Shown here piece by piece: positions 7,863-16,477 of a DNA stretch of 64,000 nt; position 1 is the first letter of the stretch; every line of letters begins with the position of its first letter. The position numbers were made by a program, and so were the translations under genes. Under the pieces are notes generated by a model that was not told where the DNA came from, did not search any database, and saw nothing but the letters and a program-made list of their open reading frames with translations. The DNA is from Aeromonas fluvialis (GTDB lineage: Bacteria; Pseudomonadota; Gammaproteobacteria; Enterobacterales; Aeromonadaceae). The stretch lies in the NCBI RefSeq assembly GCF_000819885.1, contig NZ_CDBO01000059.1, forward strand, positions 1 to 64,000, in the 5' to 3' direction.

Positions 7863-8528
7863 AACCGCCGGGATGACGGTGACTGGAAAGTTTTTGCATA
7901 TCCCCCCTCAAATCACAACAGCACCAAATGCAGCCATATTATTGATATTTAATGAATTTGTTTGTAGTTGAGGACCCTAAAGGCAGCCATATGAAGGCGA
8001 TTCGGAGGCGAACATCAGATCGCCTTCTGGAGAGCGACTTTGTGCTTCTAACGACAAATGCTCCTTATCTTCAGGGGGATCTGTGTACGCCCACAAAGCA
8101 AAAATCGTCATTTGAGGCTCAAAAAGAGGTGTAATCGAGATTGAGTTTTTGTGATTTTTGTCACAATAAATTTGAGTTCCCCCGCCGAAACACCATCACT
8201 TCTCTTCTTCACAGGGACGCTGAGGAGCTGACGACCGGAGGTACAGAGGCAGCGACACAGCAAACCTTGTCTGGTCAATTTCTGGTAACTTTTCAGCGCA
8301 CAAAAAACATGCAGGTTAGTTCATCCGTTTTTTGACAAAAAATGGGCTCACTTGTTGGAGGAACCGAATGTGTGAGAGAGCGAAAAGGCAATTCTATAAA
8401 GGGAAAAATCCTCGATAGCAGAACCTGCCGACAACCGGATCCGGGTGTTGAGTCAGGGGCTCCTTGCACACTATCTCGCCACTTAGTTCACCCTATGCAA
8501 AAACAGGCCAAAAACTGGGGCTACAAGG
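7863..8528. other. 666 bases without a recognisable gene
   Basis: The stretch between the integrase and the tRNA promoter has no convincing frame; those present are short, without ribosome sites or domains. It must hold the integrase promoter and probably the right boundary of the element. The one strong motif is a CRP-type palindrome at 8150-8165. Confidence 0.6.
8150..8165. promoter_or_regulatory. CRP-type binding site without an obvious target
   Basis: TGTGA, six bases (TTTTTG), TCACA: both half-sites match the CRP consensus exactly. The nearest downstream features are 380 bases (tRNA) and 290 bases (integrase, other side) away, so its target is unclear. Confidence 0.5.
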
Positions 8529-8557
8529 TTGACACCCCAGTCCAGAAAGGGTTTAAT
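8529..8557 (+). promoter_or_regulatory. sigma-70 promoter of the tRNA operon
   Basis: A consensus -35 box TTGACA (8529-8534) is followed after 17 bases by TTTAAT (8552-8557). A GC-rich discriminator (GCGCGCC) follows, as in stringently controlled stable-RNA promoters, and tRNA-Phe begins 11 bases after the -10 box. Confidence 0.85.
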
Positions 8558-8567
8558 GCGCGCCGTT

Positions 8568-8643
8568 GCCCAGATAGCTCAGTCGGTAGAGCAGGGGATT
8601 GAAAATCCCCGTGTCGGCGGTTCGATTCCGTCTCTGGGCACCA
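8568..8643 (+). tRNA. tRNA-Phe (GAA)
   Basis: The 76-base gene folds into a full cloverleaf: acceptor GCCCAGA/TCTGGGC, D arm GCTC...GAGC, anticodon arm GGGGATTGAAAATCCCC with anticodon GAA, T arm with TTCGATTC, discriminator A and an encoded CCA end. It is the first gene of a two-tRNA operon. Confidence 0.97.
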
Positions 8644-8647
8644 TAAT

Positions 8648-8723
8648 TCCTCCTTAGTTCAGTCGGTAGAACGGCGGACTGTTAATCCGTATGTCACTGG
8701 TTCAAGTCCAGTAGGAGGAGCCA
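8648..8723 (+). tRNA. tRNA-Asn (GTT)
   Basis: The 76-base gene has acceptor TCCTCCT/AGGAGGA, anticodon loop CTGTTAA with anticodon GTT, T loop TTCAAGT, discriminator G and an encoded CCA. It follows tRNA-Phe by four bases and shares its promoter and terminator. Confidence 0.97.
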
Positions 8724-8729
8724 AATTCG

Positions 8730-8758
8730 AAAAGCCCGCTCAATCGAGCGGGCTTTTT
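8730..8758 (+). terminator. intrinsic terminator of the tRNA operon
   Basis: Stem AAGCCCGCTC/GAGCGGGCTT with a four-base loop AATC ends in a run of T, directly after tRNA-Asn. Confidence 0.9.
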
Positions 8759-9148
8759 CATTGCTAGTTGCTGTTGCACGCTGCTAAAAAGAGTGTCGCA
8801 CCACAGGTGGCACTGAACAGCAGCATTCCGGTCTGCAACATGCTGCCAGGGCATGGCTTCTTCTCTCTTTTTCTGGCCCTGATCCACTTCGGTTTCATCA
8901 CATTACCTTATCCATTTTGTCGGCCTGAATGGCTGCACTCCTGTGCAGGCGAGCCATCTTTGTTGAATGGCACCATGGCGTCAATCTCCCCCGCAAAACA
9001 ATTAATTCAGCACCGTTGAAGAGCGGCTTGTCTGGTGATGTTTCGACCTTTAAGCCATTGTTAACATTTTGGAAAACCGGAGTGACCCCAAGGCAGGGCG
9101 GGGCTATGATGGGTTAATGATGTTCCCATCCTGACGGAGAGATCCCAG
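8759..9148. other. 390 bases without a recognisable gene
   Basis: Between the tRNA terminator and the aminopeptidase I see only short frames lacking ribosome sites. The region presumably holds the aminopeptidase promoter; no clear operator stands out. Confidence 0.5.
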
Positions 9149-10423
9149 ATGAACAGCCCCTTGAGCTATGTACTGGACGGCATTCATTGCGAGCCGCACT
9201 TTTTTACTGTTCCCCTCGATCATGATGAGCCGGATGGTGACAGCATTACCCTGTTTGCCCGCACCCTCTGCCGTAAAGACACGCTCGATGAGAAGCTGCC
9301 CTGGCTGCTGTTTCTGCAAGGTGGGCCGGGATTCGGGGCGCCGCGCCCGACGGCCAACAGTGGTTGGCTCAAGCGGGCGTTGCAGGAGTTCAGAGTGCTG
9401 CTGCTGGATCAGCGTGGCACCGGGATGTCGAGCCCCATCCACGGGCATATTCTTGCCAAAATGACCCCGGCCGAGCAGGCGGAGTATCTCGGCCATTTTC
9501 GCGCCGACAGCATAGTGCAAGATGCCGAGTTCATCCGGCAGGAGCTCTGCCCCAAGCATCGTTGGAGCCTGCTGGGGCAAAGCTTTGGCGGTTTTTGCTG
9601 CCTGACCTATCTCTCGCTCTTCCCCGATAGCCTGCGGGAGGTCTATATCACCGGCGGTATCGCGCCGATTGGACGCAGTGCCGAGGAAGTTTACCGCGCC
9701 ACCTATCAACGGGTGGCTGACAAGAACCGCGCCTTCTTCGCCCGCTTCCCCCACGCTCAGGGGATTGCCAACCGGCTGGCCAGCCATCTGCACCAGCACG
9801 ATGTGCGACTGCCCAACGGCCAGCGCCTGACGGTGGAGCAGTTCCAGCAGCAAGGGCTGGATCTCGGCGCCAGGGGGGCCTTCGAGGAGCTCTACTATCT
9901 GCTGGAAGAGGCCTTTATCGGCGACAAGCTGAGCCCGGCGTTCCTCTACCAGGTGCAGAGCATGCAGCCATTCAACACCAACCCGCTGTTTGCCATCTTG
10001 CACGAGGCTATCTACGCCGAGGGGGAGGCGACTCGCTGGGCGGCCGAGCGGGTGAGGAGCGAGTTCTCGGCGGTGAACTGGGCCCCCGGCAAGGATTTCG
10101 CCTTCACTGGCGAGATGGTTTACCCCTGGATGTTCGAGCAGTTCCGTGAGTTGCTGCCCCTGAAAGAGGCGGCCCATCTGCTGGCCAACAAGGCGGATTG
10201 GGGGGCGCTCTATGACCCGGCCCAGCTGGCCCGTAACAAGGTGCCGGTAGCCTGCGCCGTCTATGCCGAGGATATGTATGTGGAGTTTGACTACAGTCGC
10301 GAGACCCTGCGGGGCTTGGGTAACAGCCGTGCCTGGATCACTAACGAGTATGAGCACAACGGTTTGCGTGCCGATGGTGAAGGGATTTTTGATCGCCTGA
10401 TCGCGTTGAATCGCGACCGTTAA
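9149..10423 (+). CDS. pip: prolyl aminopeptidase (proline iminopeptidase)
   Basis: The 424-residue enzyme removes N-terminal proline from peptides. It is an alpha/beta hydrolase of peptidase family S33, and its length and sequence follow the well-studied Aeromonas sobria enzyme. The oxyanion-hole motif reads QGGPGFG (most relatives have HGGPG), the nucleophile Ser lies in LLGQSFGGFC, and the C-terminal EYEHNG supplies the catalytic His. There is no signal peptide, so it acts in the cytoplasm. The gene is monocistronic, with GGAGAG before the ATG and a terminator right after. Confidence 0.95.
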   Translation: MNSPLSYVLDGIHCEPHFFTVPLDHDEPDGDSITLFARTLCRKDTLDEKLPWLLFLQGGPGFGAPRPTANSGWLKRALQEFRVLLLDQRGTGMSSPIHGHILAKMTPAEQAEYLGHFRADSIVQDAEFIRQELCPKHRWSLLGQSFGGFCCLTYLSLFPDSLREVYITGGIAPIGRSAEEVYRATYQRVADKNRAFFARFPHAQGIANRLASHLHQHDVRLPNGQRLTVEQFQQQGLDLGARGAFEELYYLLEEAFIGDKLSPAFLYQVQSMQPFNTNPLFAILHEAIYAEGEATRWAAERVRSEFSAVNWAPGKDFAFTGEMVYPWMFEQFRELLPLKEAAHLLANKADWGALYDPAQLARNKVPVACAVYAEDMYVEFDYSRETLRGLGNSRAWITNEYEHNGLRADGEGIFDRLIALNRDR

Positions 10424-10439
10424 TTGCCGTTACTGGCAG

Positions 10440-10474
10440 CCCTCGCGGGAGCCTGGATTCCCGCGAGGGTTTTT
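10440..10474 (+). terminator. intrinsic terminator of pip
   Basis: An 11-bp perfect stem CCCTCGCGGGA/TCCCGCGAGGG with an 8-base loop is followed by five T, 16 bases after the stop codon. Confidence 0.9.
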
Positions 10475-10702
10475 ATGGATGGTTGTTATGAAAGCGCGAT
10501 CCCCTGAACCTTGCCCCGCGCCTGCCTGACGATGAGTGGCTTGCCAGCGATGAATTACCCCTCTCCCTTTCACGGTTTTTGCCGATCCCTCGCCATATAC
10601 TTTGCGGGCAAACGATCATACCGTGCAGATAGGACCGTTCAATGGGCGCGTGGTACTGCAATAGCACAGCGTTGCAATAGCGCTGCAGATAGCAAAAACA
10701 AC

Positions 10703-10726
10703 AAGAGGGCCGCGAGGCCCTCTTTT
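10703..10726 (-). terminator. intrinsic terminator after psuG
   Basis: Stem AAGAGGGCC/GGCCCTCTT with loop GCGA. Read on the minus strand it lies 25 bases past the psuG stop and is followed by a T-rich tract; T residues also follow on the plus strand, so it may work both ways. Confidence 0.75.
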
Positions 10727-10750
10727 ACATGGAGAGGTATCGGCGAGCGA

Positions 10751-11659
10751 TCAGAGGCTGGCGGCGATGCGGGCGCCGAGGGCCGCGTTGTTCAGTACCA
10801 GCTGGATGTTGGCTGCCAGCGAGTTGCCGCCAGTCAGCTCACAGACACGAGCCAGCAGGAAGGGGGTAGACGCCTTGCCCTTGATCCCCTGCTCGTCCGC
10901 TTCATGGAGCGCCCGGGCAATGGCTGCGTCGATATCGGCTTTAGGCATAGCGTGTGCGGTCGGGATGGGGTTGGCCACCACGGCGCCGCCCGCCAGTCCC
11001 AGCTCCCACTTGAGGCGAAGTGCCTCGGCGATGGCTGCCGGGGTATCGAGGCGATAATCGACCTTGAAGCCGCTCTCGCGGGTGTAGAAGGCTGGCAGCT
11101 CTTCGGTTTGATAGCCGATCACCGGCACGCCCTGGGTCTCCAGATACTCCAGGGTCAGCCCGATATCGAGGATCGACTTGGCACCGGCACAGACTACGGC
11201 TACCGGCGTTTGCGCCAGCTCCTGCAGATCGGCGGAGATATCGAAGGTCTCCTGCGCACCGCGATGTACCCCGCCGATACCGCCGGTGGCAAAGACCCGG
11301 ATCCCCGCCATGGCGGCGATGATCATGGTGGAGGCGACCGTGGTGGCCCCCATCCCCTTGCGCGCCAGTACGAACGGAATGTCGCGGCGGCTGCACTTGG
11401 TCACGTCGTGGCCAGCCCGGCCCAGCGCTTCCAGCGCACCGGCATCCAGACCCACCTTGAGGCGGCCATCGAGAATGGCGATGGTGGCCGGAATGGCGCC
11501 GTTATCGCGCACCACCTGCTCCACCTGACGGGCCGTCTCCACGTTCTGCGGATAGGGCATGCCGTGGGAGATGATGGTGGATTCGAGGGCGACCACCGGT
11601 TTGCCGGCGGCCAGTGCGGCAGCCACTTCCGGTTGGATATCGAGGTAAGCGTTCAGCAT
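10751..11659 (-). CDS. psuG: pseudouridine-5'-phosphate glycosidase
   Basis: The 302-residue enzyme splits pseudouridine 5'-phosphate into uracil and ribose 5-phosphate, the second step of pseudouridine breakdown. Family landmarks are the N-terminal VALESTIISHGMPYPQN, the central FATGGIGGVHRGA, and VCAGAKSILDIG with its conserved Lys. Length is normal. Its start overlaps the end of psuK by seven bases, so the two are translated together from one message. The product is cytosolic. Confidence 0.95.
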   Translation of the reverse strand: MLNAYLDIQPEVAAALAAGKPVVALESTIISHGMPYPQNVETARQVEQVVRDNGAIPATIAILDGRLKVGLDAGALEALGRAGHDVTKCSRRDIPFVLARKGMGATTVASTMIIAAMAGIRVFATGGIGGVHRGAQETFDISADLQELAQTPVAVVCAGAKSILDIGLTLEYLETQGVPVIGYQTEELPAFYTRESGFKVDYRLDTPAAIAEALRLKWELGLAGGAVVANPIPTAHAMPKADIDAAIARALHEADEQGIKGKASTPFLLARVCELTGGNSLAANIQLVLNNAALGARIAASL

Positions 11660-12744
11660 GAGTACTCCTCCAGTATGCGGTCAACGGCGGTCTTGCAGAG
11701 ACCGGAAAAAACGGTATCGGAACAATTGACGGTGAGGGCGGCGCAGCCCAGGGCAAAGCGGGTGGTTTGGGCAATGTCGAGCTCTTGCAGCCAGGCGTGG
11801 GCGAGGCCAGCCATAAAGGCATCCCCGCCGCCGGTGACGTTGAGTACCGGACTGCCCAGCACCGGCAGGTGGCCCTGTTGCTCGCCATCGCTGTAGAAGA
11901 TCCCCTGTTCACCCAGACTGAGGAACAGTCGTTTGACCCCGGCGCGGTGGAACCAGGCGGCCACCATGGGCCAGGTTTCGGGCCCGGCGATGGTCATGCC
12001 GCACAGCTGCTCGGCTTCGCTGCGATTGGGTTTGAGGGTGTGGATCTTGCCAAGCCAGGGGCGGATCTTCTCCACCTTGGCCACCGAAACGGTATCGACA
12101 AAGATGACGTGATCTCCCTGCCGCTCGAACAGCCAGTCAAGGGTGTGGATAGCCAGATTGGTGTCGATCAGCCAGAGCCTGGCACCGCCGAGAAAGCCGC
12201 CGAGGAGGGTCAGGCGGGCAGGGGTGAGCTGCTCTATGATGGCCATGTCATTGATGGCGCAGCTCATTTCGCCGCTGCCATCATGCAGGCTGAGATAGCA
12301 GGAGGTGGTGTGGCCATCGAGCACCAGAGTCTGGCGCACATCGACGCCGGCCCGCTGGCTCACCTCCAATAGATGGTGGCCATACTGGTCGTTGCCGACC
12401 GCGGTTAGCAGCCGGGTATCGCTGCCGAGCCGCGCCAGATTCTCGGCGATATTGCGGCCAACGCCGCCCGCCGAGGTGCGTACCTTGCCCGGGTTGGAGT
12501 CGCCAAGCAGCAGGTTGTCATGGCTGGTGCCGCAAATATCCATATTGGCACCGCCGATCACCACTACGTAGGGGCCCTCTCGCAGTACATAACCTCTGCC
12601 TTGCACATATCCCTGCCGGATCAGGCTGGAGATGTGGCTGGCCAGCGCGGAGCGGCTGATGCCGAGGCGATCGGCCAGCTCCTGCTGGGCAATCATGGGA
12701 TCCTGACGCAGCAGGGCGAGGATCTCTTGTTCACGCTCAGTCAT
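11653..12744 (-). CDS. psuK: pseudouridine kinase with fused N-terminal winged helix
   Basis: The 363-residue protein joins a MarR/Lrp-like winged helix (residues 1-55, QQELADRLGISRSALASHIS) to a PfkB-family sugar kinase. Kinase motifs are IGGANMDICG near the start of the domain, GGVGRNIAENL, and the C-terminal catalytic motif NVTGGGDAFMAG. It phosphorylates pseudouridine for psuG. The fused DNA-binding domain suggests autoregulation, and a matching palindrome overlaps its start. I use the ATG at 12744; an in-frame TTG at 12750 is the alternative. Neither has a strong Shine-Dalgarno sequence. Confidence 0.9.
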   Translation of the reverse strand: MTEREQEILALLRQDPMIAQQELADRLGISRSALASHISSLIRQGYVQGRGYVLREGPYVVVIGGANMDICGTSHDNLLLGDSNPGKVRTSAGGVGRNIAENLARLGSDTRLLTAVGNDQYGHHLLEVSQRAGVDVRQTLVLDGHTTSCYLSLHDGSGEMSCAINDMAIIEQLTPARLTLLGGFLGGARLWLIDTNLAIHTLDWLFERQGDHVIFVDTVSVAKVEKIRPWLGKIHTLKPNRSEAEQLCGMTIAGPETWPMVAAWFHRAGVKRLFLSLGEQGIFYSDGEQQGHLPVLGSPVLNVTGGGDAFMAGLAHAWLQELDIAQTTRFALGCAALTVNCSDTVFSGLCKTAVDRILEEYSC

Positions 12745-12775
12745 AGACAAACATCCATTTACAAACGTTTGTCTA
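12744..12775. promoter_or_regulatory. palindromic operator candidate at the psuK start
   Basis: TAGACAAAC (12744-12752) and its exact complement GTTTGTCTA (12767-12775) enclose a third half-site, ACAAAC, which forms a central palindrome ACAAACGTTTGT. The position, overlapping the psuK start codon, suits a repressor site, most simply for the winged helix of PsuK itself. Confidence 0.55.
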
Positions 12776-12944
12776 TTATTTCTGATAGTCGCTTTTTGAC
12801 TATCGGGTTATCCAAAACTTGTCGGCTTGCGCACAAAAAATCGACATCGAAGACAGGTTGGCAAGCGGTTTAGCCGGGGAGGGGACTTTTAACGGGTCGG
12901 TAGCCCTGCAGCGGCTTATAATGGCCGCCGCAAGATGAGGAGAG

Positions 12945-13400
12945 ATGATGGATAAGAGTGAATTCTGCTGCGTGGGGCTGGTCAATCCCAAGTCCCCGGA
13001 AAATGTCGGCTCCGTGATGCGGGCTGCGGGTTGTTACGGGGTGGATGAGGTCTACTACACCGGTAACCGCTTCGAGCTGGCGCGTCGCTTTGCCACCGAT
13101 ACCAAGCAGATGGTGGAGAAGATCCCGCTGCTCGGGGTGGATGACCTGATGGCGTTTATCCCGCAGGGGTGTGTGCCCGTGGTGGTCGATCTGATCGATG
13201 GTGCTACGCCGCTTCCCGACTATGTCCATCCTGAACGCGCTTTTTATATCTTCGGGCCGGAGGATGGCACGCTCGATCCCGCCCTCTATGGCGCGGTGAA
13301 AGATGTGGTCTATGTACCGACACAGGGTTGCATGAATCTGGCCGCCTCGGTCAATGTGATCCTCTATGACCGCTTGGCCAAGGCAATGAGGGGAGCGTAA
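12945..13400 (+). CDS. SpoU/TrmH-family RNA methyltransferase
   Basis: The 151-residue protein has the three knot motifs of SPOUT 2'-O-methyltransferases: NPKSPENVGSVMRAAG (motif 1 with the conserved Asn and Arg), YIFGPEDGTL (motif 2), and VPTQGCMNLAASVNVILYDR (motif 3, forming the AdoMet-binding knot). It is the minimal SPOUT size and lacks an N-terminal RNA-binding extension, like the TrmL type. The precise RNA target cannot be read from the sequence. The gene stands alone, divergent from psuK, with GAGGAGAG before the start. Confidence 0.88.
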   Translation: MMDKSEFCCVGLVNPKSPENVGSVMRAAGCYGVDEVYYTGNRFELARRFATDTKQMVEKIPLLGVDDLMAFIPQGCVPVVVDLIDGATPLPDYVHPERAFYIFGPEDGTLDPALYGAVKDVVYVPTQGCMNLAASVNVILYDRLAKAMRGA

Positions 13401-13414
13401 TTAGCGCAACGCTA

Positions 13415-14167
13415 TCATCCAGCTGCAGGGCTGGCAGCTACTTTCTGTTCCAGCTCTTTGATAAAACCCTGATGGTAGTCATAGAGCTGATAGTGCTTAT
13501 AGATTTCTGCCAGAGCGCCGCTGCGGATCAACTCAACCATGCCTTTATCCCAGAGCTGCAACATCCGGTTGCCTTGCTGGGTATCGGCAAAGATCGGATA
13601 GGTCGGGATCCAGCGCAGGAAGACCCGATGCAGGTCGGGAGGGGGAGAATCATGCACAAAGAGGACGCCGGCAGTCAGGTAATAGCGATAGCGCTCTTTA
13701 TCGAGCAGTAGAAAGGCCATCTCATCGCTGTCAATCTCATGCCACTTCATGGTGACGTCAATGTACTTGTCGAATGCCCAGCCTCGCCGCCATATCACCT
13801 TTTGCCCTTCCAGGCTTTTTTCCCCCTGCCACTGAAGCTGCCATTTTTTGAGCATGAATACAGTCAAATCATCGGCTGATGCGGGATAGCGAGGTTGTCG
13901 TACACCGGTGACTTCATCGCGATATACCCCCATCGCTATATCGCCTCCATTTTTGGCAATCACAGCGAGAGCACGTTTATAGGGCACGATATGTGGGGTT
14001 ACCTGATAACCGTGGGGTTGGTAGATGGCGCGAACCAGATCGAGATAAATGCCTTTGCCATCTTTTTGGCAAAAGCCGGGCCAATCATCGCAATAGACGT
14101 CAATAGACTCTGCCCGGCAATTAACCGCAGTGCACAGGCAACAGAGCAACAGACAGATGCGTAGCAT
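13415..14167 (-). CDS. periplasmic solute-binding protein, amino-acid type
   Basis: The 250-residue product begins with a signal peptide (MLRICLLLCCLCTAVNCRA). The mature part looks like a family 3 extracellular solute-binding protein (DVYCDDWPGFCQKDGKGIYLDLVRAIY, GDIAMGVYRDE, then LIRSGALAEIYKHY near the C-terminus). No permease or ATPase gene is adjacent, so it may be an orphan binding protein or a sensor relative. The frame is open upstream to 14785, but the signal peptide fixes the start at 14167. Ligand unknown. Confidence 0.75.
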   Translation of the reverse strand: MLRICLLLCCLCTAVNCRAESIDVYCDDWPGFCQKDGKGIYLDLVRAIYQPHGYQVTPHIVPYKRALAVIAKNGGDIAMGVYRDEVTGVRQPRYPASADDLTVFMLKKWQLQWQGEKSLEGQKVIWRRGWAFDKYIDVTMKWHEIDSDEMAFLLLDKERYRYYLTAGVLFVHDSPPPDLHRVFLRWIPTYPIFADTQQGNRMLQLWDKGMVELIRSGALAEIYKHYQLYDYHQGFIKELEQKVAASPAAG

Positions 14168-14356
14168 GGTCAGCGCTGGCCTCGTTGGGACGGATGAAAA
14201 ATTAATACCCTGCTTTATACCATGGCATTGATCGTGAGAGAGCGTAGAAAAAATCTCGTATCTCCATTTTGCGACGTGGTCGAGGGTTATTTTGGGTCGG
14301 GTTGTTATGATCAAGAAAGATTCAATAGTGCCCCAATCAGGAGAGGAGACTGCATT

Positions 14357-14788
14357 ATGCCATCGATCAAAACGCTGCTTTGTCCTGTCGATTTTTCCCA
14401 AATGTCTCGCGCGGTACTCGACTATGCCGTATTCATGGCGCAGAGCCATGAGGCCCAGCTCAAGCTGATCCACGTGGTTGATCAACTGCACGGTTTTGAC
14501 AGTTACAAGATCCTGCATATGACGGCCATCGAGATCACCCACGAGATGGAGCGTCAGGCCAGAACCCAGCTCAAAGAGCTGGTTGCCAGCTTGCCGATCC
14601 CGGCCACCTTTGATATTCGCTTTGGCCGGGCTGCGGATGAAATTGTCATTCAGGCCAAGGAAGATGAGGTTGAGCTGATCGTGATGGGCAGCCACGGTCG
14701 CTCCGGGATCAGCCATCTGCTGGTAGGCAGTGTCGCCGAGTCTGTGGTGCGTCATGCACCCTGTCCGGTACTGGTGGTGCGCCAATAA
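14357..14788 (+). CDS. universal stress protein, UspA family
   Basis: The 143-residue single-domain protein has the Usp fold signature: the N-terminal LLCPVDFS, and the ATP-binding MGSHGRSGISHLLVGSVAESVVRHAPCPVLVV region split here as MGSHGRSG, LLVGSV and CPVLVV. The G-2x-G-9x-G(S/T) pattern is kept, so it is likely an ATP-binding Usp. It acts in the cytoplasm under stress. The ATG at 14357 is preceded by GAGGAG; the frame upstream to 14222 is not coding. The gene is monocistronic with its own terminator. Confidence 0.92.
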   Translation: MPSIKTLLCPVDFSQMSRAVLDYAVFMAQSHEAQLKLIHVVDQLHGFDSYKILHMTAIEITHEMERQARTQLKELVASLPIPATFDIRFGRAADEIVIQAKEDEVELIVMGSHGRSGISHLLVGSVAESVVRHAPCPVLVVRQ

Positions 14789-14820
14789 CGCACCATGTTT
14801 AGTGTGACAAGCGTAACAAA

Positions 14821-14850
14821 CAAGGCCAGCGATTGCTGGCCTTGCGTTTT
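14821..14850 (+). terminator. intrinsic terminator of the universal stress gene
   Basis: Stem AAGGCCAGC/GCTGGCCTT with loop GATT, followed by GCGTTTT. Confidence 0.8.
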
Positions 14851-14893
14851 CAGGTGTTGTGACCGCTAGCCGTGGGCGTAGATGATGGCTGAC

Positions 14894-15109
14894 TCAGGTG
14901 TGATCAAGCAGCTTGTGACGTTTCATGTCGATGACAACCAGCCTGCGCTGGGTGGATGGCTTGCTGTAATCGAAGATGGTGAGAATGGCTTTGCGTTTGT
15001 GGCGCTCGTTTTGATAACTGTTGAGTGCCTGATAAAAGGTCTGTTTATCCAGCTTGCCTGCCAGACCCAGCTGACGATAAAGTTCTGATCCCTGCAGTGC
15101 TGTTCCAGA
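14894..15109 (-). pseudogene. fossil of a YkuD-type L,D-transpeptidase
   Basis: Read on the minus strand, one frame gives about 70 residues typical of the N-terminal half of the YkuD_2 family: SELYRQLGLAGKLDKQTFYQ, then AILTIFDYSKPSTQRRLVV and IDMKRHKLLDHT. It then hits a stop (14894-14896). Just beyond, YAHG followed by a stop recalls the family's next motif VAHG. Upstream the frame is closed at 15110 and there is no signal peptide or usable start; the catalytic Cys half is missing. The gene is broken by several lesions and clearly non-functional. Functional relatives make 3-3 cross-links or attach lipoproteins to peptidoglycan in the periplasm. Confidence 0.65.
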
Positions 15110-15272
15110 TTAGCGATATCAACAGCAGTGGCAACAGCCACCCGCATTGCCACGCTATGTGCCCGCGGGCTTGACTCATCCGTGAATATCTCCTGGTCAC
15201 TCCCTGTCAACGGCGCGGAGATTGCCATCAATCCGCTCGACAGTTATATGCAAGGTGCTGAAAAGGCGTAAT

Positions 15273-15297
15273 AAAAAACCGGCCGCAGAGCGGCCGG
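15273..15297 (-). terminator. intrinsic terminator of the porin gene
   Basis: On the minus strand, CCGGCCGC/GCGGCCGG with loop TCT is followed by TTTTTTATT, about 55 bases past the porin stop. Confidence 0.9.
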
Positions 15298-15352
15298 AAG
15301 TAATTCAAACAGTAGACATTGGTATTACAGGGTATAACTGACTTCCAATTAC

Positions 15353-16477
15353 TTAGAAGTTGTACTGCAGGGCAACAGCAAGAGTGTCGTCAGTGTTGCG
15401 ACCCAGCTTGCTGGTGCTGTTAGTATCATCGTCCAACAGGTTCAGCTGGTAATCAACGTAGGCATTGAAGTTCTTGGTGAAGTTGTACCAGGCACCGATA
15501 GAGACGTACTCGGTGTAGGTATCGTCGATACGGTTGTCATCGTCCTTCACGTCAGTGCGCAGATAAGCCAGGGAAGGCTTGAACTTGCCGATGGTGTACT
15601 GGGCAACGGCTTCATAGCCGTCGTGTTTTTCGGCGTAACCGTTGTACTTGCCGATGAACAGGTGGTCTTCACCGTGAGCATAGGTGGCGGCCAGGTACAG
15701 GTTGCCGTTTGTGTATTTGGCACCTACGCCGTACAGTTTGGCATCGTCGTCGCCACCAAAGCTGGCATACTTGCCCTGCTCGCTAGTCTTGCTAGCCTGG
15801 TTGTAGGAGGTCATCAGGCTCAGGCCCATATCGAAGTCATAGGCAGCCAAGACGGCAAAGCCTTGATCAGAACCTTTGGCGTTCCATTTGTCGGTTTCGC
15901 CATTACCAAGATCGACAGATTTATCGGAACGACCAGAATTCTGCGGATCGTTGTTGCCGGTGAACTGGGCACCCAGGGTCAGACTGTTGTAGTTGAATAC
16001 ATACTTTGCCAGCCCGTTGGTACGACCGGTACCGAACACTTCGACGCCCTTGCCCAGGCCGTCACCACCCCACTCGGGCAGTACGTCGGTGTAGTCGTTC
16101 AGCATGGTAAACAGGCCATCTTGACGACCGTAGGTGAAGGTGCCGAAACGGTCATGCTTGATGCCGACGTGAGCGTGACGTACTTCGTCGTTGTCAGAGC
16201 CAGCGGTCGGCAGGTTGTACTCGGCAAAGCCGAAAGCCGTCATCTCGGGAGCAATTTTGGTCTCACCGCGCATGTTGACACGGAAGTAGCTCTGGTCATC
16301 GTCGGTGCCGTCATCATCAGTACCGTAGTACATACCTTGGGCGCGACCACCGATTTCCAGCTTGCTCTCACCTTCTTGAAAGATGGTGTTCTCATTCAGC
16401 GGGCCACCTTCAACGGCGATAGCGCCGCCGGCGACGAACAGGCTGGAGATTGCCAAGGTCAGTGCAGACTTCTTCAT
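15353..16477 (-). CDS. outer-membrane porin, OmpC/OmpF-like trimeric type
   Basis: The 374-residue precursor has a signal peptide ending AGGAIAVEG and a beta-barrel of the gram-negative porin family. It shows alternating strands, LEIGGRAQGMYYG as first strand, FGFAEYNL, FGTFTYGRQDGLF with the loop-3 start, and the terminal Phe (LQYNF) required for BAM insertion. It forms passive channels for small solutes. I chose the ATG at 16477 from the signal peptide and the AGAGGA ribosome site; the frame upstream is not coding. Long upstream DNA with palindromes suggests regulation. The specific porin name in Aeromonas cannot be fixed here. Confidence 0.9.
   Translation of the reverse strand: MKKSALTLAISSLFVAGGAIAVEGGPLNENTIFQEGESKLEIGGRAQGMYYGTDDDGTDDDQSYFRVNMRGETKIAPEMTAFGFAEYNLPTAGSDNDEVRHAHVGIKHDRFGTFTYGRQDGLFTMLNDYTDVLPEWGGDGLGKGVEVFGTGRTNGLAKYVFNYNSLTLGAQFTGNNDPQNSGRSDKSVDLGNGETDKWNAKGSDQGFAVLAAYDFDMGLSLMTSYNQASKTSEQGKYASFGGDDDAKLYGVGAKYTNGNLYLAATYAHGEDHLFIGKYNGYAEKHDGYEAVAQYTIGKFKPSLAYLRTDVKDDDNRIDDTYTEYVSIGAWYNFTKNFNAYVDYQLNLLDDDTNSTSKLGRNTDDTLAVALQYNF

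Noticed and set aside
8568..8723. tRNA-Phe/tRNA-Asn as the attachment site of the integrase element
   Set aside because: The element lies on the 5' side of the tRNAs, while such elements normally join at the 3' end; no repeated tRNA 3' end is visible elsewhere in the window.
9104..10357. 417-codon frame antisense to pip
   Set aside because: Low-complexity product, complement of a known enzyme gene.
15122..15271. Plus-strand frame ending NGAEIAINPLDSYMQGAEKA before the porin terminator
   Set aside because: Looks protein-like but has no start or ribosome site, and overlaps the transpeptidase fossil region; could not be assigned.
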